A DNA stretch of 22,270 nucleotides from an uncultured Altererythrobacter sp. (lineage in GTDB: Bacteria; Pseudomonadota; Alphaproteobacteria; Sphingomonadales; Sphingomonadaceae): assembly GCA_946886565.1 (NCBI GenBank), contig CAMPIX010000029.1:1-22270 (forward strand). The letters run 5' to 3'. The stretch's first letter is position 1. Every line of letters begins with the position of its first letter. A program made the translations under genes and the position numbers. This document shows, one piece after another, positions 1 to 8,216 of this stretch. The notes under the pieces are model-generated. The model was not told the origin of the DNA. It was given only the letters and a program-made list of their open reading frames with translations, and did no database searches.

Positions 1-727
1 GCGGGGGCGGCGGGGGCGGAGCTTCCGCGCCACCGAAGTTGAACGTGAACGTCCCCAGCAGCGAGTGCGAACGGAAGCGCGTCTCGAAATCGCGGCCTGC
101 CGTGTCGACGATCTGCACGTCTTCGGCGTTGAAGAAGCGATAGCGCAGGCCGACGTCGATGTTGTCGGTCAGCGGAGCGCGCACACCGGCGAGAGCCTGC
201 CATGCGAAGCCGCTGTCCGAATCGTCGAACGCCATCGGACCCGATGCGTCGATCGTCCCTTCGAGGTCGGTCCGGGCAACACCCGCACCGCCACCGACGA
301 AGCCCTGAAGACCATCGTCGTCGCCGAAGTCCAGCAAGCCGTTGATCATGAAGCTCAACACGCTGGTTTCGCCGTCGGCTTCGAACGTGCCGGAAGGCGA
401 AAACGCGCTGCCGGGGCCGGCGCCGGCGTTGAGGCCACTCGGCCCCGCCGTCAGCGTATCGACGTCAGCTTGGCGATAGCTCGCATCCGCTTCGAGACGG
501 AAGGCGCCGAAATCGTACCCGACAACGCCGCCAAAATCGAAGCCTTCATCGTAATCGACGCTGGCGACATCGGCAGTTTCGCCATCAGCGTCGAGAATGT
601 CGAATTCCATGTCTTCGACAATCATCGGGCCGCCTTGGCCTTCGATGTACCACTGGCCGTCACGTGCGAGGGCTGGCGATGCAAGGGCCGTAGAGGCCAT
701 CGCCATTCCAATGACGAGTTTCCGCAT
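1..727 (-). CDS. OmpA-type outer-membrane beta-barrel protein, C-terminus cut by window edge
   Basis: The first 242 residues are visible. Residues 1-21 form a typical signal peptide (MRK, then a hydrophobic stretch, then ALA before RDGQWY). The next ~210 residues alternate like a beta-barrel, with aromatic ends (QWYIEGQGG, FDFGGVVGYDFG, NIDVGLRYRFF, LLGTFTFNFGG). The visible part ends in AEAPPPPPP, the proline-rich linker that in sphingomonad proteins precedes a peptidoglycan-binding OmpA domain; that domain would lie outside the window. The ATG start has an AAGGGGAA Shine-Dalgarno about 7 nt upstream. The likely role is a structural porin in the outer membrane; the substrate is unknown. It lies on the same strand just beyond the GTA cluster, but has its own candidate promoter and is probably an unrelated chromosomal gene. 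Confidence 0.85.
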   Translation of the reverse strand, partial: MRKLVIGMAMASTALASPALARDGQWYIEGQGGPMIVEDMEFDILDADGETADVASVDYDEGFDFGGVVGYDFGAFRLEADASYRQADVDTLTAGPSGLNAGAGPGSAFSPSGTFEADGETSVLSFMINGLLDFGDDDGLQGFVGGGAGVARTDLEGTIDASGPMAFDDSDSGFAWQALAGVRAPLTDNIDVGLRYRFFNAEDVQIVDTAGRDFETRFRSHSLLGTFTFNFGGAEAPPPPPP

Positions 728-773
728 TATGTAATTCCCCTTTTTAGCGAAATAGAGCCACCGAGTGCTCCGT

Positions 774-802
774 TTTCTAACTTTTCCCCAAGAGGGAGGC
801 AA
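774..802 (-). promoter_or_regulatory. Candidate sigma70-type promoter of the outer-membrane protein gene
   Basis: On the minus strand a -35-like TTGCCT (797-802) and a -10-like TAGAAA (774-779) are separated by 17 nt. Each matches the consensus at 4 of 6 positions. The start would fall about 40 nt before the ATG at 727. This is a weak match in the only AT-richer part of the 195-bp gap between this gene and the DUF2793 gene. Confidence 0.3.
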
Positions 803-922
803 GCGGCCAATATCCCGAAACTGTTGCAAGAATGCCGCGGTTTGGGTTCCTGAGACCGAAAACTTGAGTAATCGACCCTCCTGTCCCCCCACAACGCCCC
901 CCCTCCAATAGGGTTCCTGGGA

Positions 923-1381
923 TTAAGGCGTGCCGAAAATTCCTGCGTCTCGAAGGCTTTCGATAAGGTTAGCGATCGCAGTGCGCGCCTCCGTATCGAT
1001 CGTTCCGCCACCCTGGGGGCCGGCCGGAGGCTGAGCGCGCTGCCAGCCGTTCTGCCAGAACGCGACCTGTTGCGTGTCCCTCGCGAACACGCGCATCCCC
1101 TCGCGCGGGGCGGCGAAGATCCAGGTCCCCGCCTGCCGCCCCGCGAGTTCGCCCGGATGGCCGAGCCACTCGCCGGCAGGAGCCTCGCCGACGATCCATA
1201 CCTCGCCGTCGGCGGGTGCGGCCGGAGCATCGTTGGCGACCCCTTCGACCGCGCAATGGAGGAGCATGTCGACGCGCGCGAGCGTTTCGTTGACGATGAA
1301 TTCCTTCTGCGCCTGCGCGGCGAACAGCTGCGGCAGGCCGAGCCGCGGCGTGACGGACGTGAACGAGATCGGGTTCGACAT
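923..1381 (-). CDS. DUF2793 domain protein, last gene of the GTA cluster
   Basis: The protein has 152 residues. It opens with SFTSVTPRLGLPQLFAAQAQ and continues QKEFIVNETLARVDMLL, the hallmark of DUF2793, a family usually found just after GTA or phage tail fibre genes in alphaproteobacteria. A middle GEVWIVGEAPAGEW...AGTWIFAAPREG section looks like a short beta-rich module repeated in tail-tip proteins, and the end (TIDTEARTAIANLIESLRDAG) is helical. The start has GGAG 8 nt upstream. It begins 22 nt after the g15 stop and is probably cotranscribed with it. I infer a tail-fibre or host-recognition accessory role from position only; the family has no established function that I know of. Confidence 0.85.
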   Translation of the reverse strand: MSNPISFTSVTPRLGLPQLFAAQAQKEFIVNETLARVDMLLHCAVEGVANDAPAAPADGEVWIVGEAPAGEWLGHPGELAGRQAGTWIFAAPREGMRVFARDTQQVAFWQNGWQRAQPPAGPQGGGTIDTEARTAIANLIESLRDAGIFGTP

Positions 1382-1403
1382 GGCGGATGCTCCGGAAAAG
1401 ATG

Positions 1404-3593
1404 TCAGTCGAGATTGCACAGATGAAGAGCGTCGGACGCCGCGAAGCTGCCTAGCTGGCGCACCCATACGGGCGCACCCGGATGCTCGGCGGCAAGCGCG
1501 GCAAGCTCGCCCGGCGCGATGGCCAGCGAAGGTTGGCCGGCCTCCCAACTCGCGACCGGCAGTTCGACGGGGCCGACGCCGACGCGATAGCGCTCGCTCT
1601 GCTCGATCAGCGGCGTTTCGATTTCATCGGGCCAGCCCCACGCACCCCTGGCGCGGCGAACCCAGCACAGCTCGAGCGCGCCCGATGGCGCCCTTGCGGC
1701 GCGCGGATGGACCGGAGTCAGCGGAAGACGGGTCGCGCCCGCGCGCTCGAGGATCGCGGTGACCGGTTCGTCTTCGGCCATGCCGATCGCGGCGATCGCC
1801 GGTGTCGCCCCGCCCGGCGGTCCTCCGAGGGCTATCGGGACGAGGCTGTCGTCGAGCAGCGTGGCTGGCGTCCCTGCGGGGTGACCCGCCTGCGCCGCGG
1901 CTTCGGTGCCGCCGCGCCCGCGCAGCAGCCCGGAAAGCCGCCAGCCCCGCTCGCCGATGCGTTCGGCGAGCGCGAACTGGACGATCTCGCCCCCGATAAG
2001 CAGGCGATTGGCGCCAGCGGCCAATGCGTCGGCCTCGGCCGAAGCGAAGCCGAGGTCGTCGGCGATCAGTTCGGCGGTGAGCGCGGCGCCTCGCTCGAGC
2101 AGCAGCGCAGGCGAACCTGCGAGCGGCGCGGTCAACGCGCCCGAGGTGCTGCGCGCGCGCCCGGTCGCGCCGAGCGGCTCGAGCACGCCCGAGCGATCCG
2201 CATAGAGCGCCGCCCCGCGCCACGATGCGCCGCCGGCACTCGCCGCCGCGAAAGTTGCCGGAACCGAGGAATCGCCGACGCCGTCCCACGGCAGTTCGAA
2301 TGCGCGCAGATGGGTCGGCCAGGGCAAAGCGTCGGGCGGCAGACCGGGGAGCCCCGGCTCGCCCGGCGGCGCGGAACCTTGGACGGGGGGCAGGCGGATC
2401 AGCTCGAGCTCGATCGCGCCGTCGCGCCATTCCCAGGCGGCGATGCGCCACACACCGTCGATGCCCGGCGCGCGTACGAGATCGCCGGGTTGTATCGCCG
2501 GATCGAGTTCGGCCACGCGCCAGACGATCCGGTCGCGTGTCCAGCGAACCCGCCGACTGGCGGCGGTCACCAGCGCGCGCGCGCCGTCGGGGCGCAGGGC
2601 CGCCGGAAGTTCGAGCGTCCGGCTGGCCGCCGTAACCGGCACGCCCTCGCTGCGTTGCAGCCCGGGCTGATAGTCGCGCTCGATATCGTAATATCGGATC
2701 GCGTCGGGCGCGGCGTCGGGCGCGGCACGCTCGCGGGAATGCCCGGCTGCGCTGCCGAAAGCCTCGCTATCCTTGCCGGCCACTGCGGGAGGCAACGGCG
2801 TTGCCGTGCTCGCAAAAACCTCCGCGGGGCCGATCTCGAGAGCGCCGCCGCCGCAGGCACAGACGAGCGGGAACAGCGCGTCGATCGCCGCGAGCTGACT
2901 GCGCAGAGCTCCGCTCTCGTGCGAATAACCCTCCAGCTGCGTGAAGGCGGCGCCCTGGGCCGATGCCTGCGGCATGGGCGCGATCAGGGCGTCCAGCGCC
3001 ACGGGCCCATGGTCGGCGAAAACCTCGAAGGTCAGCGCCGGAATCCGATTGCCGAAGTCGGCAAGGTCGAGATCTTCGAACACCGCGTAGGCGCAGTTGC
3101 GAAATGCCGGGCACGATGCGCCCTCGGCCGAGGCGATCAGCGGGTCGGGCGTCTGGTCGCCGTGCCCGGTGTAGATGCGCAGCGCGCCGCCGGTCTTGAG
3201 ATCGCCCGCGGCGCCGCGCAGCAGGTCGCCGTCGGCCCAGATGCGGCCGACGCTCTCGATCGGGCGGCTGGCGAGCGCGACCGCGAACGAGCTCGAGTAG
3301 CTGTAGGTAGTCGTCTTGGGCTTGCCTTTGCCGCCGCCGCTCGTTTCGCGGTTTTCGTTGAGATCGGTCGCCCAGATCACGCTTCCTGCCACGCGCATCC
3401 GGCCGAAGTGGCGCGGCAGCGGCTGGCCGTAGCTCGAGGTGGTGATCGCGAGGTCTTTGAGCCGCGGACCCTCCCGCAGACCGCCCGCGCCGAAAGCGGC
3501 GCCATCGATCTGGCGGCCTACGAGCGCGCCGATCGCGCCGCCGACCGGCCCGCCGATCAGGGTCCCCACTGCGCCCAATACCAGTGTCGCCAT
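1404..3593 (-). CDS. GTA g15-type tail tip / central fibre protein, short version
   Basis: The protein has 729 residues. It begins with a glycine-rich hydrophobic stretch (GAVGTLIGGPVGGAIGALVG, about residues 7-26), then blocks typical of RcGTA gp15: PRHFGRMRVAGSVIWATDLNE, TSGGGKGKPKTTTYSYSSSFAVAL, VGRIWADGDLL and YTGHGDQTPDPLI. Later parts resemble phage tail-hub beta domains (PAIQPGDLVRAPGIDGVWRI). In R. capsulatus the homologue is, as I recall, about 1,300 residues and has a TIM-barrel domain after the N-terminal block. Here the sequence goes straight from NRIPALTFEVFADHG (~182-196) to the later tail domains, so that domain seems absent. The ATG at 3593 has AAAGG 8 nt upstream and follows the g14 stop by 4 nt. 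It should sit at the tail tip and contact or cross the recipient envelope. Confidence 0.88.
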   Translation of the reverse strand: MATLVLGAVGTLIGGPVGGAIGALVGRQIDGAAFGAGGLREGPRLKDLAITTSSYGQPLPRHFGRMRVAGSVIWATDLNENRETSGGGKGKPKTTTYSYSSSFAVALASRPIESVGRIWADGDLLRGAAGDLKTGGALRIYTGHGDQTPDPLIASAEGASCPAFRNCAYAVFEDLDLADFGNRIPALTFEVFADHGPVALDALIAPMPQASAQGAAFTQLEGYSHESGALRSQLAAIDALFPLVCACGGGALEIGPAEVFASTATPLPPAVAGKDSEAFGSAAGHSRERAAPDAAPDAIRYYDIERDYQPGLQRSEGVPVTAASRTLELPAALRPDGARALVTAASRRVRWTRDRIVWRVAELDPAIQPGDLVRAPGIDGVWRIAAWEWRDGAIELELIRLPPVQGSAPPGEPGLPGLPPDALPWPTHLRAFELPWDGVGDSSVPATFAAASAGGASWRGAALYADRSGVLEPLGATGRARSTSGALTAPLAGSPALLLERGAALTAELIADDLGFASAEADALAAGANRLLIGGEIVQFALAERIGERGWRLSGLLRGRGGTEAAAQAGHPAGTPATLLDDSLVPIALGGPPGGATPAIAAIGMAEDEPVTAILERAGATRLPLTPVHPRAARAPSGALELCWVRRARGAWGWPDEIETPLIEQSERYRVGVGPVELPVASWEAGQPSLAIAPGELAALAAEHPGAPVWVRQLGSFAASDALHLCNLD

Positions 3594-3597
3594 GATG

Positions 3598-4014
3598 TCA
3601 GCCTTTCGCAATCGGTCGCCAGTGGTGGAGCACCGGCCACGGCGGCGCGCCCGGGCACGCGACCACCCGGCGCAGCCCGGCGTGGGCGTGGATGAAGCCG
3701 CCCGTGGTCGAGGCCACGAGCAGGTGGACCTGCGCCGGTCCCGCGCGCACAAGCAGGATGTCGCCCGGCCGAACCGGATTCTGCGCCGGGACCAGGCCCG
3801 AGTGCCGCGCGAGTACGCTCGCGTCGCGCGCCTCGGCGTTGCGCAGGCCGTAATCCGCGGGCGGACGGGCATCGATTCCGGCAGGTTCGAGCGCCGCCGC
3901 GACGAGCCCTACGCAATCGAGCCCCCAGCGCGGGTCGCGCCCATGCAGGCGGAAGCGGACCCCGACCAGCGCCTCTGCCGCCAGCGCGACAGCGCGCCCC
4001 GTTTCGCGGCTCAC
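3598..4014 (-). CDS. GTA g14-type NlpC/P60 cell-wall peptidase
   Basis: The protein has 138 residues. The NlpC/P60 papain-like core is visible: Cys34 in GLDCVGLVAAAL as nucleophile, His97 in AQVHLLVAS, and a third polar position in GFIHAHAG (His109 or His111). GDILLVRA before His97 is also typical of the fold. The start chosen is the GTG at 4014, which overlaps the g13 TGA as GTGA, followed by SRETGRAVALAAEALVG; an upstream extension to 4104 would run far into g13 and is unlikely. In RcGTA-type particles this baseplate-associated enzyme is thought to open recipient peptidoglycan for DNA delivery. It ends 4 nt before g15, so the two are probably translated together. Confidence 0.88.
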   Translation of the reverse strand: MSRETGRAVALAAEALVGVRFRLHGRDPRWGLDCVGLVAAALEPAGIDARPPADYGLRNAEARDASVLARHSGLVPAQNPVRPGDILLVRAGPAQVHLLVASTTGGFIHAHAGLRRVVACPGAPPWPVLHHWRPIAKG

Positions 4015-4826
4015 GACGCGACCGGATAGCGCACGAGCAGATCGTTGCCCGGGAGGTAGGGCTCGCCCTGGAAGTTGACGGCATTGCCGAATCGTCCCGC
4101 GCAAGTGGCGAGACGCTTGTCGCAGCCTTCGCGCAGCAATGCGCTCATGCCGGGAGCGAGGCCGGCGTCGAGCGGTGCGTCAAGCGTCAGCCCGGCGGCA
4201 GTGGCGGCCGCGACCTGCATCGCCATCCCGGCATGCGGCCCGTCGATCCAGCGCACCCGCCCGCCCGCCATGAGCTTCCACCCCGGACCGTCGAATGCGA
4301 CCGCATTGGCGTCGAGGTCGACCGCCGTCACCACGGTCTCGTGCGTGAAGCGTGGCGCGGAGAGCCCGCATCCGCCGCCGCAGAACTCGGCGCGGCAGGT
4401 CGGGCTGGTGCGCGGAATGGGATCGTCCGCGAGCGCGGTCTTGGCCGAAACGAGCTCCGCGATGAAGCGTCCGGCGGCGTGCGATACTTCGCCGATCGTC
4501 CCGTGATAGAGCGTCGCGCGTTCGAGCGTCTCCCAGTCGACGGCGCCCACTTCGATCCGCGCGCCGTCGTAGCGGCCCGCAGCGAGATCGGCGGCCGAGA
4601 TGCTGTCGTGCGAGAGCGCGCCCTGCACTTCGGCGCTGTCGTCGGACAGCGCGGCGGTGCGGCGCAGCGCGCTCGGCAACATGCCCGGCGCGGCGCGGTG
4701 GAGCACCCCGTCGAACCACAGGTCGCGGTCGTGCCCGGTGAAGCCGAGCGTCGCCCCGTCGCGGCGATAGATGCGCCAGAAGGTGGCCACGCCCTCGAGC
4801 TCGGTGGCGAAGAACACCCGGTTCAT
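4011..4826 (-). CDS. GTA g13-type baseplate hub protein (DUF2163 / BR0599 family)
   Basis: The protein has 271 residues. The N-terminal half (FFATELEGVATFWRIYRRDG, LGFTGHDRDL, YHGTIGEV) matches DUF2163; the C-terminal half (TCRAEFCGGGCGL, LREGCDKRLATCAGRF, NFQGEPYLPGND) matches the phage BR0599-type domain. Cysteines at 144, 149, 153, 235 and 242 form a cluster. From memory, the RcGTA hub and the related lambda tail-tip protein hold an iron-sulfur cluster with such cysteines; I infer the same here. The ATG overlaps the g12 TGA (ATGA), and the stop overlaps the g14 GTG. The protein should form the hub ring of the baseplate, between the enlarged g12 product and g15. Confidence 0.9.
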   Translation of the reverse strand: MNRVFFATELEGVATFWRIYRRDGATLGFTGHDRDLWFDGVLHRAAPGMLPSALRRTAALSDDSAEVQGALSHDSISAADLAAGRYDGARIEVGAVDWETLERATLYHGTIGEVSHAAGRFIAELVSAKTALADDPIPRTSPTCRAEFCGGGCGLSAPRFTHETVVTAVDLDANAVAFDGPGWKLMAGGRVRWIDGPHAGMAMQVAAATAAGLTLDAPLDAGLAPGMSALLREGCDKRLATCAGRFGNAVNFQGEPYLPGNDLLVRYPVAS

Positions 4827-7153
4827 GCCGCTTCCCGCACTTCGATCAGCGGCACCGCGGGCGCCTCGCCCGCGGCGAAGTTGGCCCCGGTCACGTCCAG
4901 CCGGTCCTCGGCGAAGCGCACCGGCACGTCGAACAGGAACCCGGCGCGCACCTCGGCGCCCGCGGGCGGCGCCGCGTCGAGCAGCAGCCGCCCGCCCGGT
5001 TGGAGTGTCCATGCCGCCGTTTCGGCGCCGCCCACGCTCACGCGCAGCGTTTCTGCGCGCGGCCGCGTGATCGGGCGCAGCTGCGGCTCGTCGCCATCGC
5101 CATAGGTCTTGGTCAATGCGAAAGCGTCGCTTGCCCCGTCGCCGATGCCGAGGAGCTGGTCGAACGGCGTGGGAACGCCGGTCATGCCGTTCGAGCTGCA
5201 ATCGAACGGGTCGGTCAGGCGGAAGCCGCGCGCCGCGCCGCGCCGCGCGCGGAAGAAGGCGATCAGCGCGCCGAGCTCGGCTTCCGAGCGGATGCCGGGG
5301 CCGACATCGAAGCGCAGCCGCGCATCGGACCAGAGCGAGTTACGCCGCTCGTGTCCCGATGCCGTCACCGCGACCGAGGTCGAGAATTCGGGGCTGACCG
5401 CCGCGTCGCGACCGAGCGCGAGCGGGTAGAGCACGTCGTCGAAAGCCTGCATCGATTGTTCCTCGGTTGGGGGAAGCCGCACGTAACCGTCGCGCGCCAC
5501 CTGCGGCAGCGCCCAGACATACCTGCGCGGCACGCCGCGCTCGCGCGCCTGGTCGAGCCCGGCGTCGATGCGCCGCCAGAACGCATCGGCGTCGGCCGGA
5601 TCGAGCACGAACCCGGCGAGATACTCCTGCCGATCGAGCGGGTAGCCGAGCCGGTCCTGGACGAAGGCGTAACCCTGCCTGCGCCGCGCGTCGTGGCCGG
5701 TGGTCAGCCAGTCGTAGTCCTCGAGCTGGAGCCCGTCGTAGAGCGGCCAGCGAAAGGCGCGCGGCAGGTTGGCGCGATAGAGCTCGGGCATCGCCGGATC
5801 GAGAATGGTGGGCGTGAACAGCAGCAGGCGAACCTCGCCCCTGCCGTCTGTCGCGCCGCGAACGTGGTGGCGGATAGCGGACGTCGAGAGCGCGAGCTCG
5901 CCCCCGGCCATGTCGAGCAGCTGCTTCTGCGCCGCATCGAGCGGCTGACGCATGTCGGCGATCACCGGCGGATCGCCGCCGAATCGCGCCTTCGCCGCCT
6001 CGTCGTAGATACAGATCTTGCCACCGGCGGTGACCCACCACCACGGTTCGCCGATCTGAAGCACCAGCGGCGCGCCCGCCTCTTCCAGCAGGTCGGCGAG
6101 CTTCATGATCGCGAGGCGGAGGAACCGTTGCGCGGTGAGGTTGGCGGGCGACAGCAGCGTCGAGGGCGGCGACCATCCGGTCAGCGCCGGGCTGCCGTCG
6201 TGCGCGCGCTGCATCCAGCCGGAGGGGCAATCCTGCGCGAGCAACTCGTACGACAACGAGGGAATCGGCGAATATCCCTGCTCCGCCGCGCGCGCGAAGT
6301 AGTCGCGGTGCCAGGCGAGCGCGGGGGTTGCGAATGCGGCCGACGCGGCCGCCCGCAGCCCCTCGGCGGTCGGCTCGAGCCGGTAATAGTGGCTCATCCC
6401 CACATAGTGGACGAAGCTGTCGCGGTAGCCGAGGCCGCGCATCGTGCGCAGCAGGCGCGCGGGCGTCTGGTTGTAGCTGTCGTCGTAGGCGGTGCACATC
6501 CCGGTGCCGTGCGGCGGCAGCATCGCATCGCCGATCTCCAGCATCGCGCGATGGCCCTCGCAGCGGATCTCCGACATTTCCGCCCAGCCGTTCGCGCGCG
6601 CCGGCAGCGTCGTCGGGTCGTCGGGATCGTGGCCGGGGGGGACGAGCGAGACGAACATGCGGTCGATGTCGCGCGCGTGCACCGGCTGCTGGCTGCCGCC
6701 GGGCTCGTCCCACCCTCCCGCCAGCGCCGAGAACGGCAGCGCGATCGCAGCGTCCTCGGGGGAGCCGCTGGCGTAGTTCCACAGCCGCACGTACCAGCTT
6801 CGCGGCTGACCGGCGGCGTCGCGGCCCTCGATCGTCAGCGTCGGGCCGTGGGGCGCATCGAGCGGCACCACCCCCGACGAGCGCCAGCGGAAGCGCAGCG
6901 TGGTCCGCTCGTAGTCGCGGTCGGTCGCATAGGCGAGCAGCGGGTGATCGAGCGTGTCCTCGCTCGCCCAGATCAGCCCGGCGAGCGCATCGCGATGATG
7001 GAACTCGAGCTCGACCCGCAATGCATCGTCGGCAGTGGTTACGACGCTCGCGGTCATCGGGCGCGGGAAATCGACCGTCCAGAAGCGCGGATCGAACCGC
7101 TGAATCCAGTCGCTGTCCTGTCCGCGACGGTCGCGGGCTAGCCAGAAAGGCAT
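4823..7153 (-). CDS. GTA g12-type distal tail protein (DUF2460) with a large N-terminal glycosidase-like extension
   Basis: The protein has 776 residues. The last ~207 (from about AFDDVLYPLALGRDAA at 570) are the DUF2460 distal-tail domain, with FSTSVAVTASGHERRN and FFRARRGAARGFRLTDPFD; R. capsulatus gp12 is about that size in total. Residues 1-~200 look like a beta-sandwich. Residues ~205-565 resemble a TIM-barrel glycosidase: MSHYYRLEP, LAWHRDYFARAAEQGYSPIPS, LVLQIGEPWWW (Glu369, like the acid/base Glu of clan-A glycosidases) and YDGLQLEDYDWL (Glu478, a possible second carboxylate). No substrate can be named. The ATG at 7153 was chosen because GGAGAAG lies 4 nt upstream; an extension to 7420 would run through a repeat. 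It ends overlapping g13. The extension could be structural or could bind or cut surface glycans of recipient cells. Confidence 0.85.
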   Translation of the reverse strand: MPFWLARDRRGQDSDWIQRFDPRFWTVDFPRPMTASVVTTADDALRVELEFHHRDALAGLIWASEDTLDHPLLAYATDRDYERTTLRFRWRSSGVVPLDAPHGPTLTIEGRDAAGQPRSWYVRLWNYASGSPEDAAIALPFSALAGGWDEPGGSQQPVHARDIDRMFVSLVPPGHDPDDPTTLPARANGWAEMSEIRCEGHRAMLEIGDAMLPPHGTGMCTAYDDSYNQTPARLLRTMRGLGYRDSFVHYVGMSHYYRLEPTAEGLRAAASAAFATPALAWHRDYFARAAEQGYSPIPSLSYELLAQDCPSGWMQRAHDGSPALTGWSPPSTLLSPANLTAQRFLRLAIMKLADLLEEAGAPLVLQIGEPWWWVTAGGKICIYDEAAKARFGGDPPVIADMRQPLDAAQKQLLDMAGGELALSTSAIRHHVRGATDGRGEVRLLLFTPTILDPAMPELYRANLPRAFRWPLYDGLQLEDYDWLTTGHDARRRQGYAFVQDRLGYPLDRQEYLAGFVLDPADADAFWRRIDAGLDQARERGVPRRYVWALPQVARDGYVRLPPTEEQSMQAFDDVLYPLALGRDAAVSPEFSTSVAVTASGHERRNSLWSDARLRFDVGPGIRSEAELGALIAFFRARRGAARGFRLTDPFDCSSNGMTGVPTPFDQLLGIGDGASDAFALTKTYGDGDEPQLRPITRPRAETLRVSVGGAETAAWTLQPGGRLLLDAAPPAGAEVRAGFLFDVPVRFAEDRLDVTGANFAAGEAPAVPLIEVREAA

Positions 7154-7203
7154 TATCTTCTCCGAGGCTGTGTGTTTTCGCGAGCGGAGTTCCCGGCGTC
7201 CGC

Positions 7204-7450
7204 GGAGTCCTTGTCTTTCGCGCGCCCATCCGGGCGCGCGTCCTCGCGGCTGTTCCTCCCTTCGGTCGGGCCGCTGCCGGCGGGCGGTCGCCCTTGCGGT
7301 TCGCTGGTCGCGAACCGGATTTCGCCTGACGGCTATGGCCGGGAGAGGTCCGGGCTGCGACCAGCAGCCCGCAAGCGCGACCGCGCGCCCGCAGCGACCG
7401 AAGGGAGCGAGGATAGCCAAGGGGCCGGATGGCCCCGCCGGCGCTTGAGG
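7204..7450 (-). repeat. Large palindromic intergenic element, copy 1 (between g11 and g12)
   Basis: This is a roughly 247-bp element whose minus strand aligns with the plus strand of the element at 10361-10620. Shared landmarks are the CCTCAAGCGCCGG end, CTTGGCTATCCTC, CTGCGGGCGCGCGGTCGCGC, a CTGGTCGCAG core, GCGACCAGCGAACCGCAAG and GACAAGGACTCC. Each end carries a hairpin with the same loop: at 7421-7436 a GGGGCC stem with GGAT loop, and at 7219-7240 a CGCGCGCCC stem with ATCC loop. It fills almost the whole 297-bp gap and starts at the g11 stop codon. Six-frame ORFs across it look spurious. Confidence 0.85.
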
Positions 7451-8020
7451 CTAAACAAAAAGACTCCTGCGCACCGCACTCGCCACCTGCCGGCTCGAGC
7501 GCTGCAGCGCCTCCGGCGCCGCGGTGCCGCGCGACGGGGCAATGTTGATCGACACGCGCACCTCGCGCGCGGGCGCGCGCGGTAAAGATGCCTCGACGCG
7601 GCCCGCGGCCGTCGGCACGAACAGTTCGGGGCCGCGCTCTCCCACCAGATAGCCGCGGCCGGGCGAGACCGGCCCGCCGGTGGCGCGACCGGGCAGACCG
7701 AAGATCGCCCCGGCGAGCCCGCCGAGCAGGTTGCCGATCCCGCCACCGCCGCTCAACGGGCCCGATAGCGCGCCGAATCCGATCTGCAGCGCCTGCGCGG
7801 CGATCTCGTCGAGCGCGCGCAGCGCGACGCGCTTGAGGTCGTCGAAGCCCAGGCTTCCGCGGCGGACTGCCGAGAGCAGCCCGCGCTCGAGGATCGAGCC
7901 CGCATCGCGGAAACCTTCGACCAGCGTGCTGTCGAACGCGCCGCGCATCCGCGCGATATCGGCCTCGAAGCCCTGCGTGCCCGCGCGGACCTCGATCAGC
8001 ATTTCGTCCACTTCATCCAT
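7451..8020 (-). CDS. GTA g11-type short tail tape measure protein
   Basis: The protein has 189 residues, close to the ~219 I recall for R. capsulatus gp11. The N-terminal helical part (IEVRAGTQGFEADIARMRGAFDSTLVEGFRDAG..., split here) is followed by LKRVALRALDEIAAQALQIG, a hydrophobic glycine-rich segment (GGGGIGNLLGGLAGAIFGLPG) and the phage tape-measure C-terminal signature GRGYLVGERGPELFVPTAAG. It sets tail length and may insert in the recipient membrane through the hydrophobic segment. The ATG at 8020 overlaps the g10.1 stop by 8 nt, with GGAG about 10 nt upstream. The stop is followed at once by repeat copy 1. Confidence 0.88.
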   Translation of the reverse strand: MDEVDEMLIEVRAGTQGFEADIARMRGAFDSTLVEGFRDAGSILERGLLSAVRRGSLGFDDLKRVALRALDEIAAQALQIGFGALSGPLSGGGGIGNLLGGLAGAIFGLPGRATGGPVSPGRGYLVGERGPELFVPTAAGRVEASLPRAPAREVRVSINIAPSRGTAAPEALQRSSRQVASAVRRSLFV

Positions 8021-8216
8021 CGCTCTCGCGCTCCAGCATGCGGTTCAGTTCGTCGCGATCGATCGTCGCGCCCGACGCGACGGGATCGGCGAGGCACATG
8101 GCAAGCTCGGCCGGGGTTGCCGCCCAGAACTCGCCCGGCCGCCAGCCGAGCGCCCGCGCCGCAATGGCGCAGAGCGGCAGCGCGGCGGCGGCGAAGTTTT
8201 CTCCGCCCCCGCTCAT
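8013..8216 (-). CDS. GTA g10.1-type tail assembly chaperone
   Basis: The protein has 67 residues. The segment LGWRPGEFWAATPAELAMCL is the signature of the small phage tail assembly chaperone found between g10 and g11 in RcGTA-like clusters (the rcc01693 family). The ATG overlaps the g10 TGA as ATGA, and the stop overlaps the g11 start by 8 nt. It is expected to act with g10 on the tape measure protein during tail assembly and not to remain in the particle. Confidence 0.85.
   Translation of the reverse strand: MSGGGENFAAAALPLCAIAARALGWRPGEFWAATPAELAMCLADPVASGATIDRDELNRMLERESDG

Noticed and set aside
1482..7141. Very long plus-strand open frames (for example 1482-3695 and 5000-7141)
   Set aside because: They are antisense to g15 and g12, contain no recognisable domains and are Arg/Ala-rich, as expected of shadows in GC-rich DNA; the minus-strand proteins match known families.
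7172..7585. Open frames across the large palindromic elements (also 10358-10693 and 11784-12014)
   Set aside because: Their translations begin with the same repeat-derived peptides (FVGLKRRRGHPAPWLSSL type) and reflect the repeat, not a gene.
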